A DNA stretch of 64,000 bases from Rhodobacteraceae bacterium HIMB11 (GCA_000472185.1 AVDB01000011.1:37410-101409); one strand, 5' to 3'. Positions 18,651 to 27,064 are shown, counted from the first letter of the stretch. The notes: generated by a model from the sequence alone, not told the origin. Numbers and translations: made by a program.

Positions 18651-18695
18651 ATAGCTATGACGCAGTGTTGTGGGAAAAAATAGCGTTAAACGCCC

Positions 18696-19244
18696 TTACC
18701 AAATGGCAGGGTTTTTTAAGGCTGAAACGCAGGTGCAGGACCCCTGCAAAGGGGCGATTTCGGGGCCATACAGGGATTGACCGATCCAGCCGATCGGCAT
18801 GCTTAGTGGAAATGGCGGTGGCGCGACCTGTTCTGTCACAGGTAAAAACCCAATTTTTCCGTAATAATTTGGATCGCCATAGGTCATCAAAATGTCGACG
18901 CCATGATCCTTTAGCGCCGCGATACTTTCCCGCAATAGAGTCTGTCCGATACCGTTGTTTTGGTGATCTGGGTGAACAGCCATTGGAGATAAGATAAAGA
19001 CATTTCGGGCATCATCTGAATAGCTCAAACGCGAAAATATCGCGCAACCGATGACGGTATCATGATGCAAGGCGGTAAAGATAAATACATCGCCTTCGGG
19101 GGTATTTTCCAAAAGATGTTCGACAAGCGTGCGGATAAGCGTACCCTCTGATTCACCTTCGGACTCAGAAAACGAATTATAAAAAACATCAATTATTTGC
19201 TGCGCTACGGGTGCGAATTTTTCGATGCGTTGAAAATCATACAT
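18696..19244 (-). CDS. GNAT family N-acetyltransferase
   Basis: A 182-residue YhbS-like GNAT enzyme. The acetyl-CoA motif A is seen as VHPDHQNNGIGQTLLRESI, preceded by a beta strand FILSPMAV and followed by MTYGDPNYYGKIGFLPV. The substrate is unknown. It lies between the MFS remnant and the Hpt gene, all on the minus strand. The gap to the Hpt gene is 10 bp, so co-transcription is likely. Confidence 0.85.
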   Translation of the reverse strand: MYDFQRIEKFAPVAQQIIDVFYNSFSESEGESEGTLIRTLVEHLLENTPEGDVFIFTALHHDTVIGCAIFSRLSYSDDARNVFILSPMAVHPDHQNNGIGQTLLRESIAALKDHGVDILMTYGDPNYYGKIGFLPVTEQVAPPPFPLSMPIGWIGQSLYGPEIAPLQGSCTCVSALKNPAIW

Positions 19245-19254
19245 AAGGCCAAGA

Positions 19255-19608
19255 TTAGCTTAAAAATCCTTCATTTCTAATCGCATCTTTGCTGTCTTTC
19301 CAAAGTGTGTTCAGATTGTCGATTTCGGACCACAACGCGTCGACACCCTGTTGTTTCACGTTCACCTCGATCACATTCAATTTGTGGCGCATTGCCGAAA
19401 GACCCAGTTGTGCAGATGACCCTGCCGTTTTGTGGATGTCTTTGATCAAATCCTCTACGGGCGCGTCCTTGCCTTGTTGCGAGTTTAAAAGGGTCATCAA
19501 AGCGTTCGCCTCGTCTTCGTACCGGGTTAACAGCATTTCGGCAGTGTCATGGCTCAATTGTTCTGAGAGTTCACCAAGGACCCTCTTGTTCAATATTTCG
19601 TCTGTCAT
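19255..19608 (-). CDS. Histidine phosphotransfer (Hpt) protein
   Basis: A 117-residue stand-alone Hpt domain of helical character. The phospho-accepting histidine is His59 in the motif IHKTAGSSAQLG. It lacks kinase and receiver domains, so it would relay phosphate between a hybrid kinase and a response regulator. A LuxR-type response regulator is transcribed divergently 350 bp away, making it the obvious candidate partner. The gene leads a probable Hpt-GNAT transcript. No kinase is seen in the window. Confidence 0.85.
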   Translation of the reverse strand: MTDEILNKRVLGELSEQLSHDTAEMLLTRYEDEANALMTLLNSQQGKDAPVEDLIKDIHKTAGSSAQLGLSAMRHKLNVIEVNVKQQGVDALWSEIDNLNTLWKDSKDAIRNEGFLS

Positions 19609-19958
19609 TTTGACATCCTTGACCTGTTCGGCTGATTGTAGCCAAATTTTCCATGATTAGAGCTGTTATCATCTTCAATGCTATGGCAGATTCATCATCC
19701 AATATAGTGTCATTTGCAATTTGCGGTGCAACACTTTTATGATTCAAAACTTCGCGTTCATAAATTTCTAATGGACCAAATAGATTGATTGAATTTTAAA
19801 ACTGTCTGTCCTAAAACGGATAGAACTAAGCAAAAAGGGTATATTTGATACAAAAGAGTAGCATTTAAATTATCGGCATTTACTATCAGTACTAAACAAT
19901 AATCTACTGTGCTAGGTCCGTTGTAAAAAGATATCAAAGATATAAATTTGGTGAAGAA
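19609..19958. other. Divergent intergenic region, Hpt / response regulator
   Basis: About 350 bp, AT-rich towards the response-regulator side, with no convincing gene. It must hold the promoters for both divergent genes. No clear inverted repeat or -35/-10 pair was recognised by eye. Confidence 0.5.
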
Positions 19959-20576
19959 ATGAAAATTCTTATTGCTGACGATCATTATCTCCTGCTTGAT
20001 TCATTGGTTATATTTTTAGAAAGTGAAGGTAATATTGAAACTGTCACTGCTTCTGATTTTGATGGCGCGATGGCGCTTGTTGATGCGCAGGGGCCATTTG
20101 ATTTGATCATACTTGATTATAACATGCCGGGTATGAAGGGTCTGACAGGTTTAAAAATCGCGCTGGCCCACAATGGTGGACAAAAGATTGCCTTGATGTC
20201 AGGTATCGCCACCAAATCTGTCGCGGAAGAGGCGTTGGCAGCGGGCGCTGCGGGTTTTGTCCCTAAAACACTTTCTGCAAAATCGCTTATAAATGCTGTG
20301 CGTTTCATGGCGATGGGCGAACAATACGCACCCATCGACTTTATGACACAAGAAGAAGAGGCTGCTGCGCCAAACCCATTGGCCGAAAAACTGTCACGCC
20401 GCGAACTTCAGGTTCTTGAAGGGCTGTCTCAGGGGAAGTCGAACAAAGAAATCGCACGCGATCTGGATTTGCAGGAACCAACGATCAAGCTGCATGTGAA
20501 AACACTCTATCGTAAAATTGGCGCGGCAAACCGAACACAAGCGGCCCTGATTGCGAAAGAGCAAGGGCTTTTCTAG
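19959..20576 (+). CDS. LuxR/NarL-type response regulator
   Basis: A 205-residue two-domain regulator. The receiver domain (about 1-118) has acidic Asp7/Asp8, phospho-acceptor Asp53 (LIILDYNMPGMKG) and the later Thr/Ser and Lys (KTL) positions. The C-terminal HTH (about 140-200, LSRRELQVLEGLSQGKSNKEIARDL) is of the LuxR class. A GGTGA ribosome site precedes ATG 19959. It is divergent from the Hpt gene and followed by a strong terminator, so it is monocistronic. Target genes are unknown. Confidence 0.92.
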   Translation: MKILIADDHYLLLDSLVIFLESEGNIETVTASDFDGAMALVDAQGPFDLIILDYNMPGMKGLTGLKIALAHNGGQKIALMSGIATKSVAEEALAAGAAGFVPKTLSAKSLINAVRFMAMGEQYAPIDFMTQEEEAAAPNPLAEKLSRRELQVLEGLSQGKSNKEIARDLDLQEPTIKLHVKTLYRKIGAANRTQAALIAKEQGLF

Positions 20577-20598
20577 GTCCACAGTGACAAGTCACGCG

Positions 20599-20633
20599 AA
20601 AGGCGGTAAGTGATCTTCACGACCGCCTTTTTT
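20599..20633 (+). terminator. Rho-independent terminator after the response regulator
   Basis: Stem AAAGGCGGT (20599-20607) / ACCGCCTTT (20622-20630), with an inner GTGA/TCAC extension, ends in TTT (20631-20633). It begins 23 nt after the response-regulator stop and ends immediately before the most upstream possible start of the ligase gene. Confidence 0.85.
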
Positions 20634-20635
20634 AT

Positions 20636-21826
20636 TTGGAACGCCCCTTGGCCTTGGATCATTTCAAACCTCATCCAGACGCTGAATTTATTGATCTGTC
20701 CCCAAATGGGTGTCAGGCCACTCTCTTGGGCAGGTTTTGGAAAATGATCGATGCAGGGCAAGAGCCTGTGATTGGTCAGAACGGCATTATATCCGCAGAC
20801 ACCCAAACGGATAGGGGCGTCTTTCAATGTGAAACAGGTGGAACATCAGGGAAGCCAAAGCGTATTCGCAGAACGGCCGAAAGTTGGCTGGCCAGCATTC
20901 GGGTGATTTTTGAAAAATACACCAATTCTTCGGAATGCTACGGTATTTTGGGGGATCTGGGGCATTCGCTCGCGTTTTATGCAGCGGTTGAGGCGCAGAT
21001 AATAGGAATCCGCTGTGTGTCCGTCGCCGGCAGATCACCCAAAGAGCAGGCGCAACAATTTGCAAACACAGGTGTTGATGTGATCTACGCAACACCAACG
21101 CAAATGCGATTGCTATCTAAATCACATCGCGTTTTAGAAAATGTGCAGGTTGTCTTTATCGGAGGCGGTCGACTTGATCCAGAAACACGTGTGCAGGTCC
21201 AATTTCTTGCTCCAAATGCGAAAATCTTGCAGTTTTATGGGGCTGCAGAAACCAGTTTTATCACTCTGGCAGAACCACATCACGATGCGGTATCTGTTGG
21301 GATCGCATTTCCGGGCGTAGAAATTGATATCCGAAACATCGACAGCGACGGCATTGGTGATGTTTGGATTAAATCACCTTATGTCTTTTTGGGATACGCG
21401 CAGGGTCATGCGCCTGACACCTATTGGCAGGATGGTTGGTTAACGATTGGGGAACTTGGAAAATTAGACGGTGCAAGGCAGTTGTTTTTGTCAGGTCGAA
21501 AATCACGGGTGTTTACCGTCGCGGATAAAACAATTTATCCAGAGGACATTGAACAGTATCTAAATGCCCAAACCGAAGTGATTTCATCGGCGGTATTTCC
21601 TGTGGACGATCCGTTGCGCGGGGCACGGATTTATGTGGCACTGTGTTCCGATCGAACAGATTGTAATCCGATGCAGCGAATTTTCAGTGACTTGAAAGAA
21701 CGGGGCCTGATGGTAGACCGCGGGCGAATATATGGCTTGGATGACTGGCCTATGTTGATGTCAGGCAAACCAAATTATCAAAAATTGCGGGCAACAGTGT
21801 CGGAGGATGCATGGCAAAAATTATAG
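20636..21826 (+). CDS. AMP-forming acyl-CoA synthetase-like ligase (short)
   Basis: ANL-superfamily ligase that would adenylate a carboxylic acid and transfer it to CoA. Present are the P-loop-like motif TGGTSGKPK (67-75 of the longest reading), YGAAETS, and the hinge region LFLSGRKSRVF, with a C-terminal lid ending SGKPNYQKL. At about 390 residues it is shorter than the usual 500-560. The start is uncertain: TTG 20636 touches the preceding terminator, and TTG at 20648 or 20654 is equally possible. It overlaps a thiolase gene by 16 bp and converges on bioMNY. The substrate is unknown. Confidence 0.8.
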   Translation: MERPLALDHFKPHPDAEFIDLSPNGCQATLLGRFWKMIDAGQEPVIGQNGIISADTQTDRGVFQCETGGTSGKPKRIRRTAESWLASIRVIFEKYTNSSECYGILGDLGHSLAFYAAVEAQIIGIRCVSVAGRSPKEQAQQFANTGVDVIYATPTQMRLLSKSHRVLENVQVVFIGGGRLDPETRVQVQFLAPNAKILQFYGAAETSFITLAEPHHDAVSVGIAFPGVEIDIRNIDSDGIGDVWIKSPYVFLGYAQGHAPDTYWQDGWLTIGELGKLDGARQLFLSGRKSRVFTVADKTIYPEDIEQYLNAQTEVISSAVFPVDDPLRGARIYVALCSDRTDCNPMQRIFSDLKERGLMVDRGRIYGLDDWPMLMSGKPNYQKLRATVSEDAWQKL

Positions 21827-22903
21827 CGGCATTGCGTTCGGCGGTTGTGCCGCGCGCTGGGGCATTTTCTCATCTATCCTTTCACGAATTGGCGGCGCCC
21901 GTCATTCAAAGCGTTATCGGGAAAGCGGGTGTTCGAATAGATCAGGTTGATGAATTGATAGTCTCAAACGCATTGGGTGCTGGTGGCAACCCTGCATCCC
22001 CTGTGTGCCTTGGCAGCGGGTCTGCCAGTGGTTGTTGCGGGGCTTTCCATTGATCGGCAATGTGTTGGAGGTTTGGACGCGATCATACGTGCGGCGGATA
22101 TGGTGGATGCAGGCCGCGCGCGTGTGGTTGTTGCAGGTGGCGCAGAAAGTTATTCACGTCGCCCCCTGCGTATGCACAGCAATCATGGAGCGGATATTTG
22201 CGTGGCCTATGATCGCCCCGCATTTGCACCAGAACCCGCATTTGATCCTGATCCGCATATTGCAATGGCATCATTGGCCGCACGTCACGCGATTTCGCGT
22301 GACGCGCAAGAGGCTTATGCACAGCAATCGCATCAGAACGCGCTGGACGCACATGATCACCTAACCCATGAAATCGTTGAAATTGCGGGCATAAATTGTG
22401 ATCCCTATGCCCGAAAGCTTTGCTCAAATGTCATGGCCAAGGCACCTGTGCTGGTGGGCTCAGTCACTGCTGCGACAGCCGCTGTAGCGGCTGATGGGGC
22501 CGCTTTTGTTGTGGTTGTCACGAATGATTTTGAAACGAATGTCTCACGATCCCTGTCAATTGGGCCTGCGCTGACGATTGGTTCCGCACCCGAGGATCCT
22601 GCGCTTGCCCCGATTCCCGCGATCAAGGGTGTTTTATCCAAGCACGGAAACACCATAGATCGGGTTGAGATGATGGAGGCCTATGCCGTGCAATCCATGG
22701 CCTGCATTGATGGGGCTGGATTGGATGTGAATACCGTAAATCGGTGTGGCGGCGCGCTTGCGCGGGGGCATCCCATAGGGGCATCTGGGGCGATCCTTGC
22801 CGTGCGCCTGTTCCATGATTTACAACCTGCCCAAACAGGGTTGGCCGCGATTGCCGCCGTTGGTGGATTGGGCAGTGCTGTGATATTTGAACGGCAGGTT
22901 TAG
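21811..22903 (+). pseudogene. Thiolase (acetyl-CoA acetyltransferase family), frameshifted
   Basis: ATG 21811 follows CGGAGGA and opens a thiolase N-terminus (MAKIIAALRSAVVPRAG ... SNALGAGGNPA). The frame then breaks at CCCC (21998-22001). Reading with one C fewer restores LCALAAGLPVVVAGLSIDRQCVGGLDA, including the catalytic cysteine, and continues intact to the C-terminal block GGALARGHPIGASGA and the stop at 22903. A single one-base insertion thus splits a gene of about 363 codons. Everything else looks conserved, so it is either a very recent loss or a sequencing error. It is co-transcribed with the ligase. Confidence 0.85.
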
Positions 22904-23442
22904 GCGCGCGAAAGAACCTTATCAGGTTGCGCGCGATAGATCGCTTGTGTCACGAACCCGCAGATGACGACCTTGACCAAATCGCCAATGACAAAGGCTG
23001 AAACAAGGCCAAATGCCGCCACGAACGGCTTGTCCAGAACCAGGGCCATGCCGATGACGCCTGGGATATAAAGGGCGATCACACCCCCCATGAATGAAGC
23101 GATAAAAGATGATGTTAGCACGTTCGTTTTCACGCGTTCCATGACCCACCCAGTTACAAATGCCGCGATGGGAAAGCCAATTATGAACCCAACAGAAGGT
23201 CCCGACAGCAACCCAAGGCCACCGCGCCCACCTGCCAATAGCGGAAGTCCAGCAAGGGTCAAAACAATGAATAGCAATGCAGCTGCGCCACCGCGTTTCG
23301 CGCCTAGAACCGTTCCGCAAAGCATGATGCCCAAGCTTTGTGCGGTGATTGGAACACCAAAGGCGAGTGTGAATTTTGGCACCAAACCCAGTGCTGCTAT
23401 TAGTGCTGCAAAAACAGCAATCAGTACGGTTGATCTTTCCAT
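22900..23442 (-). CDS. bioY: Biotin ECF transporter substrate-binding subunit BioY
   Basis: Integral membrane S-component for biotin uptake, 180 residues with about six hydrophobic segments. The BioY signature region is clear (FGVPITAQSLGIMLCGTVLGAKRG, then GRGGLGLLSGPSVGFIIGFP). An ATG at 23553 is rejected because it adds a hydrophilic, overlapping N-terminus. ATG 23442 has AAGGAT upstream and lies 5 bp after the bioN stop. It is last in a bioM-bioN-bioY operon and overlaps the convergent thiolase end by 4 bp. Confidence 0.92.
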   Translation of the reverse strand: MERSTVLIAVFAALIAALGLVPKFTLAFGVPITAQSLGIMLCGTVLGAKRGGAAALLFIVLTLAGLPLLAGGRGGLGLLSGPSVGFIIGFPIAAFVTGWVMERVKTNVLTSSFIASFMGGVIALYIPGVIGMALVLDKPFVAAFGLVSAFVIGDLVKVVICGFVTQAIYRAQPDKVLSRA

Positions 23443-23447
23443 TTTGG

Positions 23448-24062
23448 CTATCCTTCGTCGTTTGTCCATACACCGCCGCGTGCCCGCAGGGCATTTGCTA
23501 CGTGGTCGGCGTCGTTTAACACTGAAAGCGTCAGGGGCACAACAATACGCCATCCAGATTTTCCTCTGGACCGCGCGCGAAGTGCCGCATGCATTGTAAT
23601 CCCACGCTCAATCAGGCTTGGAATAAAACGAATAAACAGCGCGATTGTAAGCGCCAGGGGCTTTGTTGATATCCCGATCCAGTTTAAAGGGCGTAACAAT
23701 CGCAATAAAACATCAATCATGTCATTTAGCGATGTGGTCATTGTCACCATGTTTGCAAACGCAACAGTGATCAGCATGCGCAGGATGATTTCGCAACCTA
23801 CCCCGATATCGTTTGTGATGCCATGATATATACCAATGATCAGCACAAATGGCCAAAGCGGCCAAAGCATGCGCGCCCCAAATTTTGCAAATGAAAACCC
23901 CTGAGAAAGATAAAGAGCGACCACAGCACATGTCAGGCACGCAAGTACAATCAGCGACTTAATTTGAAATAGAGCGGTTGATATAACACAGAGTGCCAGC
24001 AATTTTTGACCTGCCGAGATTTTGTGGAATATCGTTTTTTGTGGCACTGTAAGGGTCAGCAT
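23448..24062 (-). CDS. bioN: Energy-coupling factor transmembrane protein BioN (CbiQ-like)
   Basis: A 204-residue T-component of a dedicated biotin ECF transporter. It is a hydrophobic protein with the two Ala-Arg-Xaa coupling-helix motifs near the C-terminal half (RARSRGKSG and NALRARGGV) that contact the ATPase. The start ATG 24062 shares a base with the bioM stop (TGATG). It couples ATP hydrolysis by BioM to substrate movement through BioY. Confidence 0.9.
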   Translation of the reverse strand: MLTLTVPQKTIFHKISAGQKLLALCVISTALFQIKSLIVLACLTCAVVALYLSQGFSFAKFGARMLWPLWPFVLIIGIYHGITNDIGVGCEIILRMLITVAFANMVTMTTSLNDMIDVLLRLLRPLNWIGISTKPLALTIALFIRFIPSLIERGITMHAALRARSRGKSGWRIVVPLTLSVLNDADHVANALRARGGVWTNDEG

Positions 24063-24757
24063 CAAAGAACCTTAATCCGGGTCATTTCGTCGATGAATCT
24101 GGGCACGACTGTATCGGGTGACCCTGTTTCAACGACTTGTCCCTGTTCCAACCAAATCGCCACATCGTAGTTTTGAATGGGTGCGGTATCGTGTGTGATA
24201 TATATCAAGGTTTGGGGCAATGATTGCAAGATCGTTGTTAATTGGCGCTGGGCTGGAATATCTAACGCGGCAAAGGGTTCGTCCAGAATGATCACTTTTG
24301 GTTCCATCGCCAAAATCGCCATCAGGCACAGAAGCTTTTTTTGCCCTTGCGATAGGGTGCTGATCGCACGATCACGCCAGTCTGATTTTCCAAATTTTGA
24401 TAAATATGACATGGCACGCTGATCAGCGACTGGTTTGTCAACGCCCATTTGGGTCAACCCAAATACCATTTCTTCGATCACAGTTGGGAAAATAATCTGA
24501 TGATCGGGGTTTTGAAAAATCATCCCAACCGTATTCAATGCCGCGCGTCTGTCTTTGTAAACATCAATATCGTTGACGCGGATTACCCCCTGATTGGGGC
24601 GATCAAGTCCGCAAATCAATCGTGATAATGTGGATTTTCCCGATCCGTTGCGCCCCAGAATGGCGATACGTTTGGCAACGGATTGAAACGACACCGACCT
24701 TAGGATTGCGGTGTCATTAATTTGATAACTGACGTCTGTGATGGAAATGCTGTTCAT
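24062..24757 (-). CDS. bioM: Biotin ECF transporter ATPase BioM
   Basis: A 231-residue ABC ATPase of the CbiO type. Walker A GRNGSGKS (35-42), the Q-loop IFQNPDHQI, signature TLSQGQKKLL, Walker B VIILDEPFAALD and the H-loop YITHD are all present. The complete bioMNY set is the form that can transport biotin with high affinity on its own. No BioR-type operator was recognised upstream. Confidence 0.92.
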   Translation of the reverse strand: MNSISITDVSYQINDTAILRSVSFQSVAKRIAILGRNGSGKSTLSRLICGLDRPNQGVIRVNDIDVYKDRRAALNTVGMIFQNPDHQIIFPTVIEEMVFGLTQMGVDKPVADQRAMSYLSKFGKSDWRDRAISTLSQGQKKLLCLMAILAMEPKVIILDEPFAALDIPAQRQLTTILQSLPQTLIYITHDTAPIQNYDVAIWLEQGQVVETGSPDTVVPRFIDEMTRIKVL

Positions 24758-24817
24758 GTTCGCCCAATCCTTCTGGACGCGGAATTAGCGGGCTGGGGAT
24801 AAGGATGTCAAATACTT

Positions 24818-24856
24818 AAAAATGCGAATGGCCACACGTATACTTCGCAGCCATTC
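24818..24856 (-). terminator. Terminator for the small exported protein gene
   Basis: On the minus strand GAATGGC (24856-24850) pairs with GCCATTC (24832-24826) and is followed by five Ts (24822-24818). The loop is 17 nt. It lies 22 nt after the stop of the small gene. Confidence 0.6.
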
Positions 24857-24878
24857 AAATCACTTTTTTAAATATTAC

Positions 24879-25112
24879 TTACTTCTTGTCTGCTGCTGCA
24901 GCGATTGCAATCAATAGTAGCGCTGGAAGAACCCAACCTGATGCAGATGATGCTGCTGCTTCTGGTGCAGGAACAACTGGTGCTTCCATTGTTGCTGGCG
25001 CTGGGTTGCCAGCAAAAGTAGATGTTGCAGCCACTGCGAATGCTGTTGCAAGAGCGATCTTTTTTATTTTGTTACCTCTTATGTTGCGAAACGTGCTTGT
25101 TTCTTGGGACAC
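24879..25112 (-). CDS. Small exported/membrane protein of unknown function
   Basis: A small protein with a signal-peptide-like N-terminus (KKIALATAFAVAATSTFAG), an Ala/Pro/Glu-rich middle (PVVPAPEAAASSASG) and a C-terminal hydrophobic segment (WVLPALLLIAIAAAA) with a positive end. The longest frame starts at GTG 25112 (77 residues). The signal peptide would be cleaner if translation began at the ATA codon 16 triplets in, which has AGAGG at good distance. The start is therefore open. I recognise the general type from Rhodobacterales but no function. Confidence 0.65.
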   Translation of the reverse strand: MSQETSTFRNIRGNKIKKIALATAFAVAATSTFAGNPAPATMEAPVVPAPEAAASSASGWVLPALLLIAIAAAADKK

Positions 25113-25199
25113 GATCTTTTGCGGGCCCGATGCATATTTAATATCTTAAGTTGATGTCAGTGCGTAATAATTTCGTATAAGCTAGAAAATCTACAAAGA

Positions 25200-25793
25200 C
25201 TAAATGATTAGGACTTGGGTTCCAAGTTTGGTGGCGGCAAATAACTCAGCAATTTGTGAGTTATAGAGGCCAATGCACCCATTTGATGACCTTCTGCCAA
25301 TTTTTCGAGTATCATGAGTTCCATGGATCCTAAAGTAGGTCCAACTCAGATATAATGCGTGGGTTCCAAGTGGATTATCAGGCCCTGGTCCGATAAATTC
25401 AGGCCATTCAGGATTTCTTTTTCTCATGGCAGGCGTCGGCCGCCATGACGGACCTTCAACTTTTTTGATAATTTTAGTATATCCCCGTTTCGTAAGGTCT
25501 TCTGTCATAGGGACAGAAGTGGGGTATAAACGGTATGTTTCTTCGTCCTGTGACCAGAAATGTAACGCTCGAGAAGAAATATCAACCAAGATTGCGCCAT
25601 TTTTCAGTGTATCAAAGTAGGGACGCCAATCTAAAGCACGGAAACTGGAAATGTTGTGACGAACAACGCCTGTCACATCATTTTCTTGTTCCGTAGTGGT
25701 TTCGGAATTCACGTTGGTAGTTTCTGACAAGCTCTGAGTTGCTAACAATGCACAGCCAGCTGTGACTAAACCTCGTCTGGTAAATCCTACCAT
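25200..25793 (-). CDS. Exported L,D-transpeptidase (YkuD domain)
   Basis: A secreted enzyme of about 197 residues that would cross-link or modify peptidoglycan. The N-terminus (FTRRGLVTAGCALLATQSLS) resembles a twin-arginine signal. The YkuD catalytic block is visible as RIHGTHDTRKIGRRSSNGCIGLYN, including the nucleophilic cysteine. ATG 25793 is preferred over 25799 because GGAG lies at normal distance. It is divergent from the CAP-domain lipoprotein gene. Confidence 0.88.
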   Translation of the reverse strand: MVGFTRRGLVTAGCALLATQSLSETTNVNSETTTEQENDVTGVVRHNISSFRALDWRPYFDTLKNGAILVDISSRALHFWSQDEETYRLYPTSVPMTEDLTKRGYTKIIKKVEGPSWRPTPAMRKRNPEWPEFIGPGPDNPLGTHALYLSWTYFRIHGTHDTRKIGRRSSNGCIGLYNSQIAELFAATKLGTQVLII

Positions 25794-25952
25794 GATCATC
25801 CTCCAGTCTTAACGTACTATGTCCAAATATGACGTTAATCCTGCAATTACAAATCACACTCCTGTGTTTTTTGCAAAATTTGTCGTTGTGGGTTTGATAA
25901 GTCACGGTGGCAAGGGTATGTGACTAATGGAATATACGATTAGGTGAAACAA

Positions 25953-26492
25953 ATGAAAAAGTGGTTATCAATCTTTCTCTTGGTATTTACCGCAGCTTGT
26001 GGAGGTGTCCCAGAAGAGCAATTGGCGGCAGATGGTAAACCGCTTCCAAAATTTTATGACCTGGCAACAGTTGATGCGGCAACTCTTCAATTTCGAATGC
26101 TAGACGCTGTCAATGCTCTGCGAAGTAGCGCTGGATTAAATCAACTAACTCTAAATGCCGAACTAACAGCTGCAGCGGCAACGCATTCGCGCGACATGGC
26201 ATTGCAAAATCGTCCATGGCATTTTGGATCGGATGGCTCTTCTCCGCTCGATCGGGCGAAACGCGTTGGATACGAAAAACAGTTTTTGGGTGAAACGATC
26301 TCAGAGACCTATGAAAGTGAAATTTTGACCCTGGCTGCATGGATTGAAGATGATGCTACTCGCTTTATTCTCATGGATCAGGGAGCCACTGAGATGGGAT
26401 TTTCATGGTTTCAAGAGCCTAATGGTAAAATATGGTGGACGCTTGTGACAGGCGGGCCAATGCTCAGCGCGCGTGATGTTACCGCTGAATAA
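25953..26492 (+). CDS. CAP-domain (SCP/PR1-like) lipoprotein
   Basis: A 179-residue protein with a lipoprotein signal (LLVFTAACGG) and a CAP/SCP domain. The conserved early helix is LDAVNALRSSAGLNQLTLNAELTAAAATHSRDMA, and the fold continues to WWTLVTGGP. Typical CAP cavity histidines are partly present (THSRDMA, PWHFG). GTG 25944 is an alternative start; ATG 25953 sits behind AGGTG. Its 3' end overlaps the convergent L,D-transpeptidase gene by 14 bp. Location in the envelope and function in wall or lipid binding are inferred. Confidence 0.82.
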   Translation: MKKWLSIFLLVFTAACGGVPEEQLAADGKPLPKFYDLATVDAATLQFRMLDAVNALRSSAGLNQLTLNAELTAAAATHSRDMALQNRPWHFGSDGSSPLDRAKRVGYEKQFLGETISETYESEILTLAAWIEDDATRFILMDQGATEMGFSWFQEPNGKIWWTLVTGGPMLSARDVTAE

Positions 26493-26997
26493 AGATTGGC
26501 GTTCCAATACCTATCATTGAATAAATTTCTGTCATCTCTGCATCGGTCACAGCAATGCACCCTGCGGTCCAATCGCGGTCAAAAAAATAGCGCCAACCTT
26601 GTTTGATGCGGTGTTTGAGATCCTGATTACCATGTATAAAGATATCGCCACCCGGTGATTTGCCGATGCTATTTGCATATGAACGGTCCGCAGCGTTTGG
26701 ATACGAAATACCGAGCGACAAGTGGAATTTTGAATTTGGGTTTTTGCGATCGATCACATAGCGGCCTTCGGGTGTTTTACCGTCCCCTTCGATCTTTTTG
26801 TGACCAGCAGGGGCAAAGCCTAAACCAACGCTGTAGGACCGCAAAACTCTATCATCGTGCATCAGATACATCATACGTGCTTTTTTATGCACCACAATCG
26901 CTGTAACGGGTTCCCCGTTATACTCAGGGATTGTTTTTGCAATCGATGCACCACCAATCACAAGGATCAGCCCCAAAATTCCAAGGATACGGGCCAT
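26479..26997 (-). CDS. Exported L,D-transpeptidase (YkuD domain), second
   Basis: A 172-residue YkuD enzyme with a signal peptide/anchor (ILGILGLILVIGGASIAKT). The catalytic region is IFIHGNQDLKH ... DWTAGCIAVTDAEM, with the active cysteine. It resembles the ErfK/YafK-like small enzymes rather than the first copy at 25200-25793, so the two are not recent duplicates. Together with the CAP lipoprotein they form a cell-envelope cluster. Confidence 0.88.
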   Translation of the reverse strand: MARILGILGLILVIGGASIAKTIPEYNGEPVTAIVVHKKARMMYLMHDDRVLRSYSVGLGFAPAGHKKIEGDGKTPEGRYVIDRKNPNSKFHLSLGISYPNAADRSYANSIGKSPGGDIFIHGNQDLKHRIKQGWRYFFDRDWTAGCIAVTDAEMTEIYSMIGIGTPIFIQR

Positions 26998-27064
26998 GTT
27001 TGCCTCTTACTGCTCTATTGACAGAATAACAGAAACCTCAGTTCGGCACCATACATCCAAAGGG

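Noticed and set aside
19758..19985. 75-codon minus-strand frame upstream of the response regulator
   Set aside because: Low-complexity AT-rich composition, overlaps the response-regulator start, and shows no domain or ribosome site.
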